Of a DNA stretch of 64,000 bases, positions 55,465 through 63,869 are shown piece after piece. Every line of letters starts with the position of its first letter. Position 1 is the stretch's first letter. The DNA lies in NCBI RefSeq assembly GCF_900143515.1, contig NZ_FSQT01000001.1, forward strand, positions 496,001-560,000, written 5' to 3'. Under the pieces are notes generated by a model that had not been told where the DNA came from, ran no database searches, and saw only the letters and a list, made by a program, of their open reading frames with translations. A program made the position numbers and the translations under genes. Source of the stretch: Micromonospora cremea (GTDB lineage: Bacteria > Actinomycetota > Actinomycetes > Mycobacteriales > Micromonosporaceae).

Positions 55465-55731
55465 GGGAGAACGTCCTTCCGCTGAAGATCCATACGTACG
55501 ACCCGACTCAAGTCCTCCGGTGCGAATGCCTCGCAGGTGGCGGTAGACATTTGCGCGAACACGCGGCAAACTCCCAGGTCGGATGCCGCGTCGCGGCTCC
55601 ACGCGGAAGGCACCGTGGCCTCCTCTCGGCGACGCGGCATTCACGATGCTGATGAGGGCGAGGGCCGTCAGGCGGCGGGTACTGCCGCCTACGCGGCGAG
55701 GCAGACATCGACATTCGGTGGGTCCGCAGCC

Positions 55732-56226
55732 ATGTCGACGTTCCCGACCCTACAAGCGGGCGGCGGCTGTTCAGCCGCCGCCGTGCTGTCCGCGCTGACG
55801 CGGTTGCTGCCCCGCGCACTGCGTGCGCACCGGATCGTCACCCCGGCCACGGCGTTCACCCAGAACGCGGACCTCACGCCGTTCACCGCGCTGCCCAACC
55901 GGACCTCGCTGACCGCGGGTCTGAAGACCCCGCCTGCCTGCGTCCTGGACACCCCGGCTCCGCAGAACCCCAACGCCGCAGCCGCGCCGTCGGCGATTGT
56001 GCCGGCGGACAAGCAGGAGGTCGCGACGAAGTGGGAGGACTGGAAGTCGCAGCAGCGGCTGACCGGGCCCGACGCCAAGCCGGACTTCGCGAACCCCGCG
56101 CAGATGAACCACTTCACGTGGTACGAGACGCACGAGTGGACGAAGCCGTACCCCGGCGAGGACAAGATCTTCGCAACGGAGGACGTGCCGGGCGCCTACA
56201 TCCCGTCGGCGGAGTCCGACGGCTGA
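55732..56226 (+). pseudogene. C-terminal fragment resembling a surface/phosphatase-family protein
   Basis: The segments NADLTPFTALPNRTSLTAGLKTPP, KQEVATKWEDWKSQ and PAQMNHFTWYETHEWTKPYPGED resemble the C-terminal part of large alkaline-phosphatase-family proteins that carry a 'DLTPFTALPN' and 'NHxxWY...PYPG' signature. The N-terminal ~400 residues of such proteins are absent, and the ATG at 55732 has no ribosome-binding site. It is divergent from phoX. Family assignment is uncertain; a short surface protein is an alternative. Confidence 0.45.
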
Positions 56227-56244
56227 CGTAGGCTGATCGCCTCA

Positions 56245-56284
56245 AAGGGGCCCCTGTCCGGCATGACCGCTGGCCAGGGGCCTC
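56245..56284 (+). terminator. Hairpin after the fragment at 55.7-56.2 kb
   Basis: GGGCCCCTGTCC pairs with GGCCAGGGGCCT (two mismatches or wobbles), followed by CTTCGTTG; about 20 bp past the stop. Confidence 0.6.
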
Positions 56285-56629
56285 TTCGTTGCCCTGCCCT
56301 GCCTCCGTCGAATTTCTTCGATCGAAGGTGAACCGGGTGTACCAGGGGTGCGTGCCTACCAGTGAGACCCGAGGTCCCGGCGCGCCTTCCCCGACGATCG
56401 TTCTGCGGGCTGTCGACCTCAGGCCATGCCGGGTCTCCACGGCGGGAGACCCGGTAGCCACCAGCAGACTCGCCCGGACGCAACGGCCCCCCGGCCGTCG
56501 GCCGCGCCCGGATTGAACGGAAGGGGGAGCACCACAACACAACCGCGCCAAGCGGCGGCAGTCGGATGGCACCCCGGCCCCCGCCGCCCGCAGAACACTC
56601 GCCACCACTCGGGCAAGAGGGAGCTTGGC

Positions 56630-58174
56630 ATGCACGCACGACCTCGCCGTACCGTCGTCCCACGCCGCAAGACCCTGCAAGTGCCGAATGGATCACCCAA
56701 CGGCGTAACACCCGCCCGCCGCCGAACCCGAGCCGCCACCGTGATGCTGGCCCTGGCCGCATCAGCCCTGTCCATGACCGCCATCGGCGCCCCAGCCCAC
56801 GCCGAGGGCGGCCCGACAATGCTCGACCCGAAGCTGGCCGTGCGGACTGCCGCAACGGGGTTGACCAGCCCCACCGGCCTGGCATTCATCGGCGACAACG
56901 ACATGTTCGTGCTCGAGAAGACGACCGGGCGGATCCAACGCGTCGTCAACGGAGCCGTCGCCAGCACGCCACTGGACCTCGCCGTCAACTCCGGCTCCGA
57001 GCGAGGCCTGCTCGGGATCGCCCTACACCCCAACTTCCCCGCGAACCCCGGGGTCTACCTGTACTGGACGGAGAGCACGACCGGCGCGGACACCACCGTC
57101 CTCAGCGAAACCCCACTGCTCGGTAACCGGGTCGACCGGTTCCTATGGAACGGCAGCACACTCACCTTCGACCGCAACCTGATCCGCATCCGAGCCCGTC
57201 AGGAGGACGCCGGCCAGCCCGCACGCGCCAACCACAACGGCGGAGTGATCGACTTCGGCCGCGACGGGAAGCTGTACACCTTCACCGGCGACCTCGGCCG
57301 GCGTGGCCACCTGCAAAACCTCACCTGCGGCCCCACCGCCGTCTGCCCCGGACCGACCGTGCCCGACGACCAGTTCGGCGGCCCGCAAACAGACAACGCC
57401 CACCTCAGCGGCGTCGTCCTGCGCCTCAACGACGACGGCACCACACCCACCGACAACCCCTTCTACGGTCCCGGCGCCGCCATGGGCGGCGAGGTCGGCG
57501 CCACCTTACAGAAGATCTTCTCCTACGGTCACCGCAACGGCTTCGGCATGGCCGTCGACCCCGACACCGGCAACGTGTGGATGCAGGAGAACGGCGACGA
57601 CAGCTTCAGCGAGATCAACCGGCTGGAGCCGGGCATGAACGGCGGCTGGATCCAGATCGCAGGACCGGTGCAGCGCGTCGCCCAGTTCAAGGAGATCGAG
57701 ACGACGTTCGGCGGGCAGAACCTTCAGCAACTGCGCTGGCCGCCGAGCAACATCGCCGACAGCACGCAACAAGCGCTCGGCAGGCTGTACATGCTCCCCG
57801 GGGCGCACTACAGCGATCCCGAGTTCAGCTGGAAGTGGGAGGTCGCACCCGGCGGGATGGGCTTCCTCAACAGCCGAGCGCTCGGGGCGCAGTTCAAGGG
57901 TGACCTGTTCATGGGCGCCGCGACGCCCGCCCTCAACGGCGGCTACCTGTTCCACTTCAACCTGACCGGCAACGGCCAGAAGATCGCCGTCGACGACCCA
58001 CGACTGAACGACCGGGTGGCGGACAACCTCGCCAAGCACGAGATCACCGAGAGCGAGAGCCTTCTGATCGGCCGTGACTTCGGGGTCGTCACGGACATCG
58101 AGACCGCCCCGGACGGGAACCTGTCCGTTCTCTCGCTGACTAACGGCGCGGTCTACACGGTCTACCGCCGCTGA
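56630..58174 (+). CDS. Secreted PQQ-type glucose/sorbosone dehydrogenase-like protein
   Basis: 514 residues from the ATG at 56630. A signal peptide follows a basic start (TRAATVMLALAASALSMTAIGAPAHA). The mature protein is a six-bladed beta-propeller of the soluble glucose/sorbosone dehydrogenase family: GLTSPTGLAFIGDNDMFVLEKTTGRI, GLLGIALHPNF, YLYWTES, NHNGGVIDFGRDGKLYTFTGD, GHRNGFGMAVDPDTGNVWMQENGDD and EINRLEPGMNGGW. These proteins oxidise sugars with PQQ, but many actinobacterial members have unknown substrates. It ends before a clear hairpin. Nothing suggests truncation. Confidence 0.82.
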   Translation: MHARPRRTVVPRRKTLQVPNGSPNGVTPARRRTRAATVMLALAASALSMTAIGAPAHAEGGPTMLDPKLAVRTAATGLTSPTGLAFIGDNDMFVLEKTTGRIQRVVNGAVASTPLDLAVNSGSERGLLGIALHPNFPANPGVYLYWTESTTGADTTVLSETPLLGNRVDRFLWNGSTLTFDRNLIRIRARQEDAGQPARANHNGGVIDFGRDGKLYTFTGDLGRRGHLQNLTCGPTAVCPGPTVPDDQFGGPQTDNAHLSGVVLRLNDDGTTPTDNPFYGPGAAMGGEVGATLQKIFSYGHRNGFGMAVDPDTGNVWMQENGDDSFSEINRLEPGMNGGWIQIAGPVQRVAQFKEIETTFGGQNLQQLRWPPSNIADSTQQALGRLYMLPGAHYSDPEFSWKWEVAPGGMGFLNSRALGAQFKGDLFMGAATPALNGGYLFHFNLTGNGQKIAVDDPRLNDRVADNLAKHEITESESLLIGRDFGVVTDIETAPDGNLSVLSLTNGAVYTVYRR

Positions 58175-58189
58175 CGAGTCTGACCCGGA

Positions 58190-58223
58190 GACCCGCCCGC
58201 CCGGCATGTCGGACGGGCGGGTC
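58190..58223 (+). terminator. Hairpin terminator of the dehydrogenase gene
   Basis: Perfect 10-bp arms GACCCGCCCG and CGGGCGGGTC, starting 15 bp after the stop. Confidence 0.75.
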
Positions 58224-58597
58224 ACCCGCGAAGCGGCGGTGCCGACCATCGAAGTGGTCAGCCCATCTCGGGGCGCCGACATCGACGCGGCCCGGACCTC
58301 GGAGCCAGACGACTCGGCGACAGCGCCCCTCGCAACCGGAACCCGATCCGAACTGGCTGCAACGTCGAGCAGGCATCAACTAGGCGTTCGACCAAGAGAC
58401 GTCACCGCTCGACCTGGTGACCCCATCGCCCGGGTCCCGTCGGGCATACCCTGCGCTGCCTCGACCAGCCGGACAAGGGCGCGCTTCTCGATGTCACACC
58501 GTGGTCGGGTCGGGTCCAGCAGCTCTCTTACCCCGCCCCGGTCGAGTTGGCCGTGTCAGCCGATCGACCGCCGCCGGTCTCGCGGGCCGAAATTGGG

Positions 58598-58740
58598 GAG
58601 CAGGTTGGGAGCAACCGGGTGCACTGAACGGCGTTAAACAGCGCTCAACGGCACTGAACGGCATCCAACTGCACCCACCACGACCTGCGGGTCCTCGTTT
58701 TCGCAGGTCAGAGCCGGTGCGGCGTCCTGCTTCACACCGA
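58598..58740. repeat. Imperfect copy of 53.31-53.46 kb, joined to a tRNA-Val scar
   Basis: Shares with the 53.3 kb region a run of related segments (GGGGAGCAGGT.GGGAGCA, CCGGGTGC.CTGAACGG, GCGGCGTCCTG.TTCACAC). Its right end runs into tRNA-like sequence. Confidence 0.55.
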
Positions 58741-58775
58741 AGAGGTCACTGGTTCGGTCCCAGTATCGCCCACCA
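58731..58775 (+). other. 3' part of a tRNA-Val(CAC)-like sequence, probable attachment-site scar
   Basis: TTCACACCGAAGAGGTCACT then GGTTCGGTCCCAGTATCGCC and CACCA match an anticodon loop to CCA end of tRNA-Val(CAC). The 5' half is not tRNA-like, so this is not a working tRNA but an att-like fragment as left by integrative elements. Confidence 0.6.
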
Positions 58776-58799
58776 TCAATATCCGCAGGTAGGAAGCTC

Positions 58800-59030
58800 G
58801 TGGTCACCGGTGGCCCCTGGTTCGTCTGGCTGCAGCGGGTGCACCGCTGGGCCACGTACCTCATCACGCCGGTCCTCATCGGACACATCGTCATCGCTGC
58901 CGGCCTCCCGCCCGGCTACCGCGGCGTGGCCCGAGCCATGCACCTCGGTGGCCGCCTGCCGCTACAGGTCGCCCAGCGGCTCTGGCCGGGCTGGCTCGAT
59001 CGGCAACGCGGAGCCCACCATGACAGCTGA
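58800..59030 (+). pseudogene. Truncated cytochrome b-type membrane protein
   Basis: 76 residues (VWLQRVHRWATYLITPVLIGHIVIA then GYRGVARAMHLGGRLPLQVAQRLWPGW) with a His-bearing membrane helix as in cytochrome b561-like proteins. Far shorter than the family and directly after the tRNA scar, so probably the 3' end of a gene cut by integration. It overlaps the next start by 11 bp. Confidence 0.5.
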
Positions 59031-59223
59031 GCCGCCGTGCCCGTTCACGACCTCGGTCGCCTCGCTGCTCATCGGCGCCCTCGGCCCGCTCGAACGGCAG
59101 GAACTCGAAACCCACCTGCGGCAGTGCCCGATGTGCCTGGAGGAACTCATCCTCCTCGCGCCGCTGCCCGGCCTGCTGCACAGAGCAACGCCGCCTGAGT
59201 TGTGCCCCCGATGGGACCCCTGA
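59020..59223 (+). CDS. Anti-sigma factor zinc-finger-like protein, short
   Basis: 67 residues. The zf-HC2-like pattern H-x3-C-x2-C is seen in LETHLRQCPMCLEELILLAPLPGLL, typical of the N-terminal domain of ECF anti-sigma factors (ZAS). The usual membrane helix and extracytoplasmic part are missing, so it may be truncated or broken by frameshift near 59220. The ATG lies within the end of the cytochrome b-like fragment. The ECF sigma factor 1 kb away is of the SigJ/ECF41 type, which does not normally use a ZAS protein, so a partnership is unlikely. Confidence 0.5.
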   Translation: MTAEPPCPFTTSVASLLIGALGPLERQELETHLRQCPMCLEELILLAPLPGLLHRATPPELCPRWDP

Positions 59224-59277
59224 ACGACGGGATGGCGACGGGCGTCGGGGTCGGGCTCGCGGTCGGTGTCCGCGTCG

Positions 59278-59545
59278 GCAGCTCGGCCGGCTGCTGCGCC
59301 AGTTTCGCACCGAGTCCGGCATGACCCTGGGCGCCGCCGCCGAGGCCCTCGAATACAGCCGGCGGAGGATCTGGCGCATCGAGCGCGCCTCACGCAACCA
59401 GCGACCGGTCCGGTGGAGCGGAGTGACCTACCGCTCCACAGCGCACACCAGCCTGCTGCCCTGGCAGGTGCGCGAGCGCCGCTTCAAGCTGGTCGGGCTC
59501 GGACGCCGCGGCCTGGACCCCTCCGAGGTGTACGCCCGTCTTTGA
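59278..59545 (+). pseudogene. Joined scraps of an XRE-type HTH gene and a DivIVA-like gene
   Basis: GRLLRQFRTESGMTLGAAAEALEYSRRRIWRIERA is an XRE helix-turn-helix start. In the same frame LPWQVRERRFKLVGLGRRGLDPSEVYARL is like the start of DivIVA-domain proteins. The two do not belong together, so this is decayed, fused sequence. Confidence 0.5.
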
Positions 59546-59649
59546 CCGGGTCGCCGACGACGTGGCGGCCGCTACGCGGAACGCACCGTCACCCGGCTGG
59601 AGACCAGGCCGATCAAGGCCGCGCTGCACCGCTGGCGGCCCGACCACCC

Positions 59650-59887
59650 GCGACCGTCGCACCCCCACTGTCCACGTCCCGATGGCCAAGCCCGGCACCC
59701 AGCCGAGGATCCGCATCACCTCGCGGTCGAGAGTGGCAGCACGCGGCCTCGGATAGGGCTCGTGGTTCTGGTCGACCACCACCACACCGGTTCCGTGGAC
59801 ACCGAGAAGCGCCGCCAACACTCCACCAACCGGTCCGCATCCGACGACCAGCACGTCAACCTCGACGTCGCTGCGGCCCCTCGGCAT
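59650..59887 (-). pseudogene. N-terminal scrap of an FAD-dependent monooxygenase
   Basis: VDVLVVGCGPVGGVLAALLGVHG (dinucleotide-binding GxGxxG) and PRPRAATLDREVMRILG are the start of PheA/TfdB-type aromatic hydroxylases. Only about 75 residues remain. Confidence 0.65.
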
Positions 59888-60245
59888 CCGAACCTGGCCG
59901 AGGACTTCGAGAAGTTGAAGCTGCGTGCCGTCTCGCTCTTCGAGCACATGAGCGAGGAGGTCCTCGAAGCGGGCTTCGCTAGCATCGAGGCAGTGCTGCC
60001 CTTACTCGACGACGGGCCTCAATACGAGACCAGCGAGCTGCTCGTCTTCCAGCGCAAGCAGGGTCGGTCCGTCCGCCTGAGCGCTCGCGGGCCATGTTCG
60101 CAAGCCTTGGCCGCGGTCCGAAGTGGGTCGTCCCATGGCGGACGGTCCCGTTCGAGGTCGCCTCCTGCTGCCGCCCCGCAAGGTGAACCGCGATAGCGGT
60201 GCATAGCCGTGTCACCCCGTACCGGAACCGTCGATCACACATCGA

Positions 60246-61172
60246 TCACACAATTCCGTCGCCGCTACCGCATCGCGTCGCAGTCGCGACAACTACGTCT
60301 GGCCGCAGGACGGTGGCCGCGACTCGGCGGACGCGGCCGGGATCGCGGATGCCGTCGATCGCGACGATCTTGTCGTTGACGACGGTGAAGGCCAGGATGG
60401 CGGACGGCCGCCCGTTAACGGTGATCACCGTTCCGACTGTGCCGTTGACCAGCGCGGGGTGCAGCTGGGCGCCGCGCGGGGCGCGGGCCAGTTTGGCCAC
60501 GGCCGGCACGCCGCGGATGACAGTTGGCGGCCGGCCGGAGCCGACGTCGGCACGCAGTACGACGTCGGGGGCGAGGACCTCGACGAGGGCGTCGAAGTCG
60601 CCGGCCCGCGCCGCCGTGAAGAAGGCGTCGACAACCTGCCGCTGGCGCGCCAGATCCGGGTCGGGCTGCGGGATCTCGGCGCCGATTACGCGGCGCCGTG
60701 CTCGGCTGGCGAGCTGTCGCGCGGCGGCGGGGGTGCGGCCCACCATGCCGGCGATCTCCTCGAAGGGCACCTCGAACATGTCGTGGAGCACGAACGCCAA
60801 CCGCTCGGCCGGCGTGAGACGGTCGAGCACGACGAGCAGGGCCAGGCCCACCGAGTCGGCCAGCAACGCCTCCTGCTCGGGGTCGAGGTCCCCGTCAGGA
60901 ATGAGGACCGGGTCGGGCGAGTGCGCTGGGAACGAATCCTCCCGGCGGTGTCGGCGGGAGCGCAGCATGTGCAGGCACTCTCGGGCCACGACGGTGGTCA
61001 GCCATCCGCCGAGGTTGTCGATCCGTTCCGCCTCGGATCGGCTCAGCCGTATCCAGGCGTCCTGGACGGCGTCGTCGGCCTCGGCAAGCGAACCGAGCAT
61101 CCGATAGGCCACCGCCCGCAGCCGGGGGCGGTGCTGCTCGAAGCGCTCGGCCAGCCACTCGGTCTCGTCCAT
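60246..61172 (-). CDS. ECF41/SigJ-like RNA polymerase sigma factor with C-terminal SnoaL-like domain
   Basis: 308 residues. Region 2: RLRAVAYRMLGSLAEADDAVQDAWIRL; region 4: LTPAERLAFVLHDMFEVPFEEIAGMVGRTPAAARQLASRARRR. The C-terminal ~120 residues form an NTF2/SnoaL-like domain with NGRPSAILAF and RDPGRVRRV, matching the regulatory extension of the ECF41 group, which controls activity in place of a classical anti-sigma factor. ECF41 genes usually lie near carboxymuconolactone decarboxylase, oxidoreductase or epimerase genes; two CMD-like genes lie 2-3 kb away. Start: ATG at 61172. A TGTCACA element lies 58 bp upstream. Confidence 0.85.
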   Translation of the reverse strand: MDETEWLAERFEQHRPRLRAVAYRMLGSLAEADDAVQDAWIRLSRSEAERIDNLGGWLTTVVARECLHMLRSRRHRREDSFPAHSPDPVLIPDGDLDPEQEALLADSVGLALLVVLDRLTPAERLAFVLHDMFEVPFEEIAGMVGRTPAAARQLASRARRRVIGAEIPQPDPDLARQRQVVDAFFTAARAGDFDALVEVLAPDVVLRADVGSGRPPTVIRGVPAVAKLARAPRGAQLHPALVNGTVGTVITVNGRPSAILAFTVVNDKIVAIDGIRDPGRVRRVAATVLRPDVVVATATRCGSGDGIV

Positions 61173-61209
61173 GGGTCACACCATCCCGTCGCCAGCGTTC
61201 ATAAGAGGT

Positions 61210-61236
61210 GAACCTTCAGACACCACGAATGTGACA
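61210..61236 (-). promoter_or_regulatory. ECF41-like promoter upstream of the sigma gene
   Basis: On the minus strand TGTCACA (61236-61230) is the exact -35 consensus known for ECF41; 16 bases on, the -10 reads GTTC rather than CGTC. Suggests autoregulation; weak because the -10 matches only two of four bases. Confidence 0.4.
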
Positions 61237-61677
61237 AGCAGCGGGGTTGTGCGAGATCAACCGCAGAGCCCAGCCCGCCTCCTCCTCGCCACGATCGGAT
61301 AATCCGGCCTAGCACCAACACTCCGACGGGGCCGCAGTGCTCGCTTGCGCTTGACGTGCACAAGCGAGGTAGAACACAGCGGGTCCAATAGGCGGCAGGT
61401 TCGAGCACCCATGACGCCCTGACGGGGTGTCGGGATCGAGGGTGCGGCTCTGGAGTGAGCGGGTGGACGACGGACATGGCGCGCTGCCACCCGGCTCCAG
61501 CACCTGCGGTCTGCGCCTGGCGGCCGAGGTGAGGATCGTCAGTCCGAGTGTCAGGGGTCCTCGGCCACCCTGTCGGCCAGCAGCAGACGGCCAGGCTTAC
61601 CGAGGCCGATCTACTCGGTCGCCTAGCGACGAGAGGGAGCTGGCCCCGAAGGCCACCCCTCGGCACGTGGTGCATGC
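61237..61677. other. Stretch without a supported gene
   Basis: No recognisable gene on either strand between the sigma promoter region and the small monooxygenase-like gene. Confidence 0.45.
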
Positions 61678-61977
61678 TCAGAAGAGCCGGTACGAGCCGA
61701 TGACTGTGAGCGCTTCCGACGTCGCCGGTTCGGCCAGCCAGCTCTTCAGCTTCTCCTGGAACTCTTTGGCCTCGGGCAGTGCCGGGAGGGGATTCTCCAT
61801 GCCGTCCTCGAGCTCCAGGAGGTTCAAGTAGGTCACGCCGTCGGGAAGTCGGCACGAGGCGTAGCGGATGCCCTGGAGCTGCTCCCGATCTATCGCCGAG
61901 AACAGCTTCCTTCCCGCCGCCTCGATCTCGTCGATGCTGTCCGTCTTGATCTTGGCCCGAACCATCATCAGTTTCAT
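61678..61977 (-). CDS. Small dimeric alpha/beta-barrel protein (antibiotic-monooxygenase-like)
   Basis: 99 residues from the ATG at 61977, preceded by AAAGGAGG. MKLMMVRAKIKTDSIDEIEAAGRKLFSAID, GIRYASCRLPDGVTYLNLLELED and EFQEKLKSWLAEP give the beta-alpha-beta pattern of ABM/Dabb-like ferredoxin-fold proteins. A longer frame starts at 62019 but lacks this ribosome-binding site. Function unknown; such proteins may be monooxygenases or ligand binders. Confidence 0.62.
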   Translation of the reverse strand: MKLMMVRAKIKTDSIDEIEAAGRKLFSAIDREQLQGIRYASCRLPDGVTYLNLLELEDGMENPLPALPEAKEFQEKLKSWLAEPATSEALTVIGSYRLF

Positions 61978-62182
61978 CGGGCAACCTCCTTTGGCTTCGC
62001 CGGGCGGTCCTTGTTGCATCGACCGGCTGTGGTTTCACTCCTTATGAGCCTCGGCGGTGGCGAGATGTGACGGACGAAGGAGCGAAGTGGGGTCGCAGTC
62101 GCGACGTCGCCCGGCACCAGCTCGGTAACCTCTCGGAATTGCCCGGCAAATCCTGTGACAATGGGCCGCCCCATGGCCACAG

Positions 62183-62566
62183 TTACGGCCGTTGGGCGAG
62201 ATAGATCGTATTGGTGGAGTTGCGACGCTGCAGGGGGTTGTCGAACGTGACGACGTGCGCCCGGGCGGCGCCGAACGTGTCGTCGGGTGGGTCGTTGGAC
62301 CAAAGCCCGAACACGCCGCCCGGGTGCAGGTGGTGAGCCAGCCGCCGCGACCCGTCCACTGTGTAGAACGCGGCATGGCTGGGATGCAGCCGGTGGCTTG
62401 GGCTATGGTCGATGTCGACCAGCACTGCATGGAACCGTCGGCCCAGGCGCTGTGGGTCGAGGCCGCCGGGTTCGGCGGTCATGGCGAAGAAGTCGCCGTG
62501 GTGAAGCCGGCTGCGCGGGGCGGAGACGACGGCCGCGGAGAATGGCAGCAGGCGGCGCTGTTGCAT
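62183..62566 (-). pseudogene. C-terminal part of a spermidine-synthase-like protein
   Basis: SRLHHGDFFAMTAEP, RRFHAVLVDIDHSPSHRLHPSHAAFYTVDGSRRLAHHLHPGGVFGLWSNDPPDD and ARAHVVTFDNPL match the C-terminal half of spermidine-synthase-fold methyltransferase-like proteins. The N-terminal half with the nucleotide-binding motif is absent, and about 15 residues are missing before ARAHVV. It is therefore a broken gene. Confidence 0.65.
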
Positions 62567-63287
62567 TAAGCCATCGCGCCGTCTCGGCGCTGCAGATCTT
62601 CCCGTCACGAGGTTCCAGACGGGCGGCAGGGCGGCCATCGGTCGCTGGATAGTGCAGCCAATAGGACACCTTTTGTCCCGATCCTGTAGCCCGAGATGTG
62701 GGCCCCAAGCTCGATCTTGCAGGAAGTCTTGCGACAAGTGATCTTGACGATCCCTTAACGCAACAGCGCCGGGTGTGGGCTGCCACCTCAGCCCAGCTCT
62801 TATCCCCGGTGGATGGCGCGGCGAAGCTCGGCAGGGCGCGCCCGGCCCGGGGCCGCCAGCCGGCGATCAACGCGGCGAAGGTCGAGGCGATCCTGCGCGC
62901 CGCACTGCGCGACAGGCGCTCCAGGTGCGGGCGCCGCGCTGGCCAGGCGCTATGTGGCCGACTGGCGGACAGCAGACGCTCTGGAGGTGACCAGCGAGGC
63001 CGTCGCCATCGTGCAGCGCAAGCAGATCTGGATGTGGGCCGCCGAGATCGTCTCCCGCCCCCGCACCGTTGCGCCGATCGCGGCCAGCGCACCGGTGAGG
63101 CGGCCCAGCTGGTCACCGCGTTCGCCCGCGGCCTGCCCGGCCGTAGGATCCCTGCGGCTCAGGCCGCCCTGGCGGTGTGTGCTGCGCCATCTGGCCGAGG
63201 CCAAGGGCGAGCACACCCGGCCGCGTCCCTGGACGGCCGGGCCGCCGTGGCCCGGCAAAGGCGCCGCTGCGGCGGGCGCTGCACGCG
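62567..63287. other. Stretch without a recognised gene
   Basis: Plus-strand frames contain LARRYVADWRTADALEVTSEA and VQRKQIWMWAAEIVSR, which look partly coding but are spread over frames. I cannot name them; probably decayed. Confidence 0.4.
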
Positions 63288-63869
63288 CTATCGGTAACCG
63301 CGCTTGAGCAGGTACTTGGCTCCTGCCTGGAAGCCCTCGGGGCTGAGCACCTCGAAGCCGAAGGCGTCGGCAAGCCGGTCGGTCGTGTTGAACGCGACGC
63401 AGACCGCCAGCGCGTCCTCGACCTGCCGGGGTGAGACGCCGGCGGACAGCACTTCCCGCATGTCCCCGGCGCTCACCTTTCCTTCGGCGGTCAGCTTGCC
63501 CAGCATCCGCAGCGTTGCCCGCAGCGGCTCCTCGACGGGGGCCGATTCCAGGTCGGCCAGCACCGCCGCGACCCGCAGCCCGTCCTGGTACGCCTGACTT
63601 GCGGTCGCGGTGTGCGCGCCGACGCAGAACGCGGACTCGTTCACCTTGGACACGTAGGCCGCCATCAGCTCCCGGTCGCCCACCGACCAGTCAGACGGGC
63701 CGCGCATCGCCTCGTGGGTGAACTCCTTCGCCCGGGCGCCGTAGAAATCGGGCCGGTAGAAGACCAGCTTCGCGGCGTCCGGTACCGGGTGCCCGGAGAA
63801 CAGACGGATGAGCGCGAAGAGCACCTTGGTTGCGGGGCTGTAGCCGCGGTTGAGGATGTCAAGTCGCAT
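63288..63869 (-). CDS. Carboxymuconolactone decarboxylase/AhpD-like protein
   Basis: 193 residues. An all-helical CMD/AhpD-type protein: REFT-like KEFTHEAMRGPSDWSVGDRELMAAYVSKVNESAFCVGAHTATA carries the ExxxxxC..xxH pattern (Glu, Cys, His) typical of the peroxidase-related branch with a single catalytic Cys. It ends with DALAVCVAFNTTDRLADAFGFE. Family role: peroxide detoxification or ring cleavage; substrate unknown. Its ATG overlaps the upstream gene's stop (TAATG). Possible target of the ECF41-like sigma factor nearby (inference). Confidence 0.75.
   Translation of the reverse strand: MRLDILNRGYSPATKVLFALIRLFSGHPVPDAAKLVFYRPDFYGARAKEFTHEAMRGPSDWSVGDRELMAAYVSKVNESAFCVGAHTATASQAYQDGLRVAAVLADLESAPVEEPLRATLRMLGKLTAEGKVSAGDMREVLSAGVSPRQVEDALAVCVAFNTTDRLADAFGFEVLSPEGFQAGAKYLLKRGYR

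Noticed and set aside
58731-58775. Functional tRNA-Val gene
   Set aside because: The 5' half of the cloverleaf is missing, so it is only a scar.
59762-60196. Plus-strand frame with VLEAGFASIEAVLPLLDDGPQ
   Set aside because: Possibly the tail of a methyltransferase, but too short and overlapped by the monooxygenase scrap to assign.
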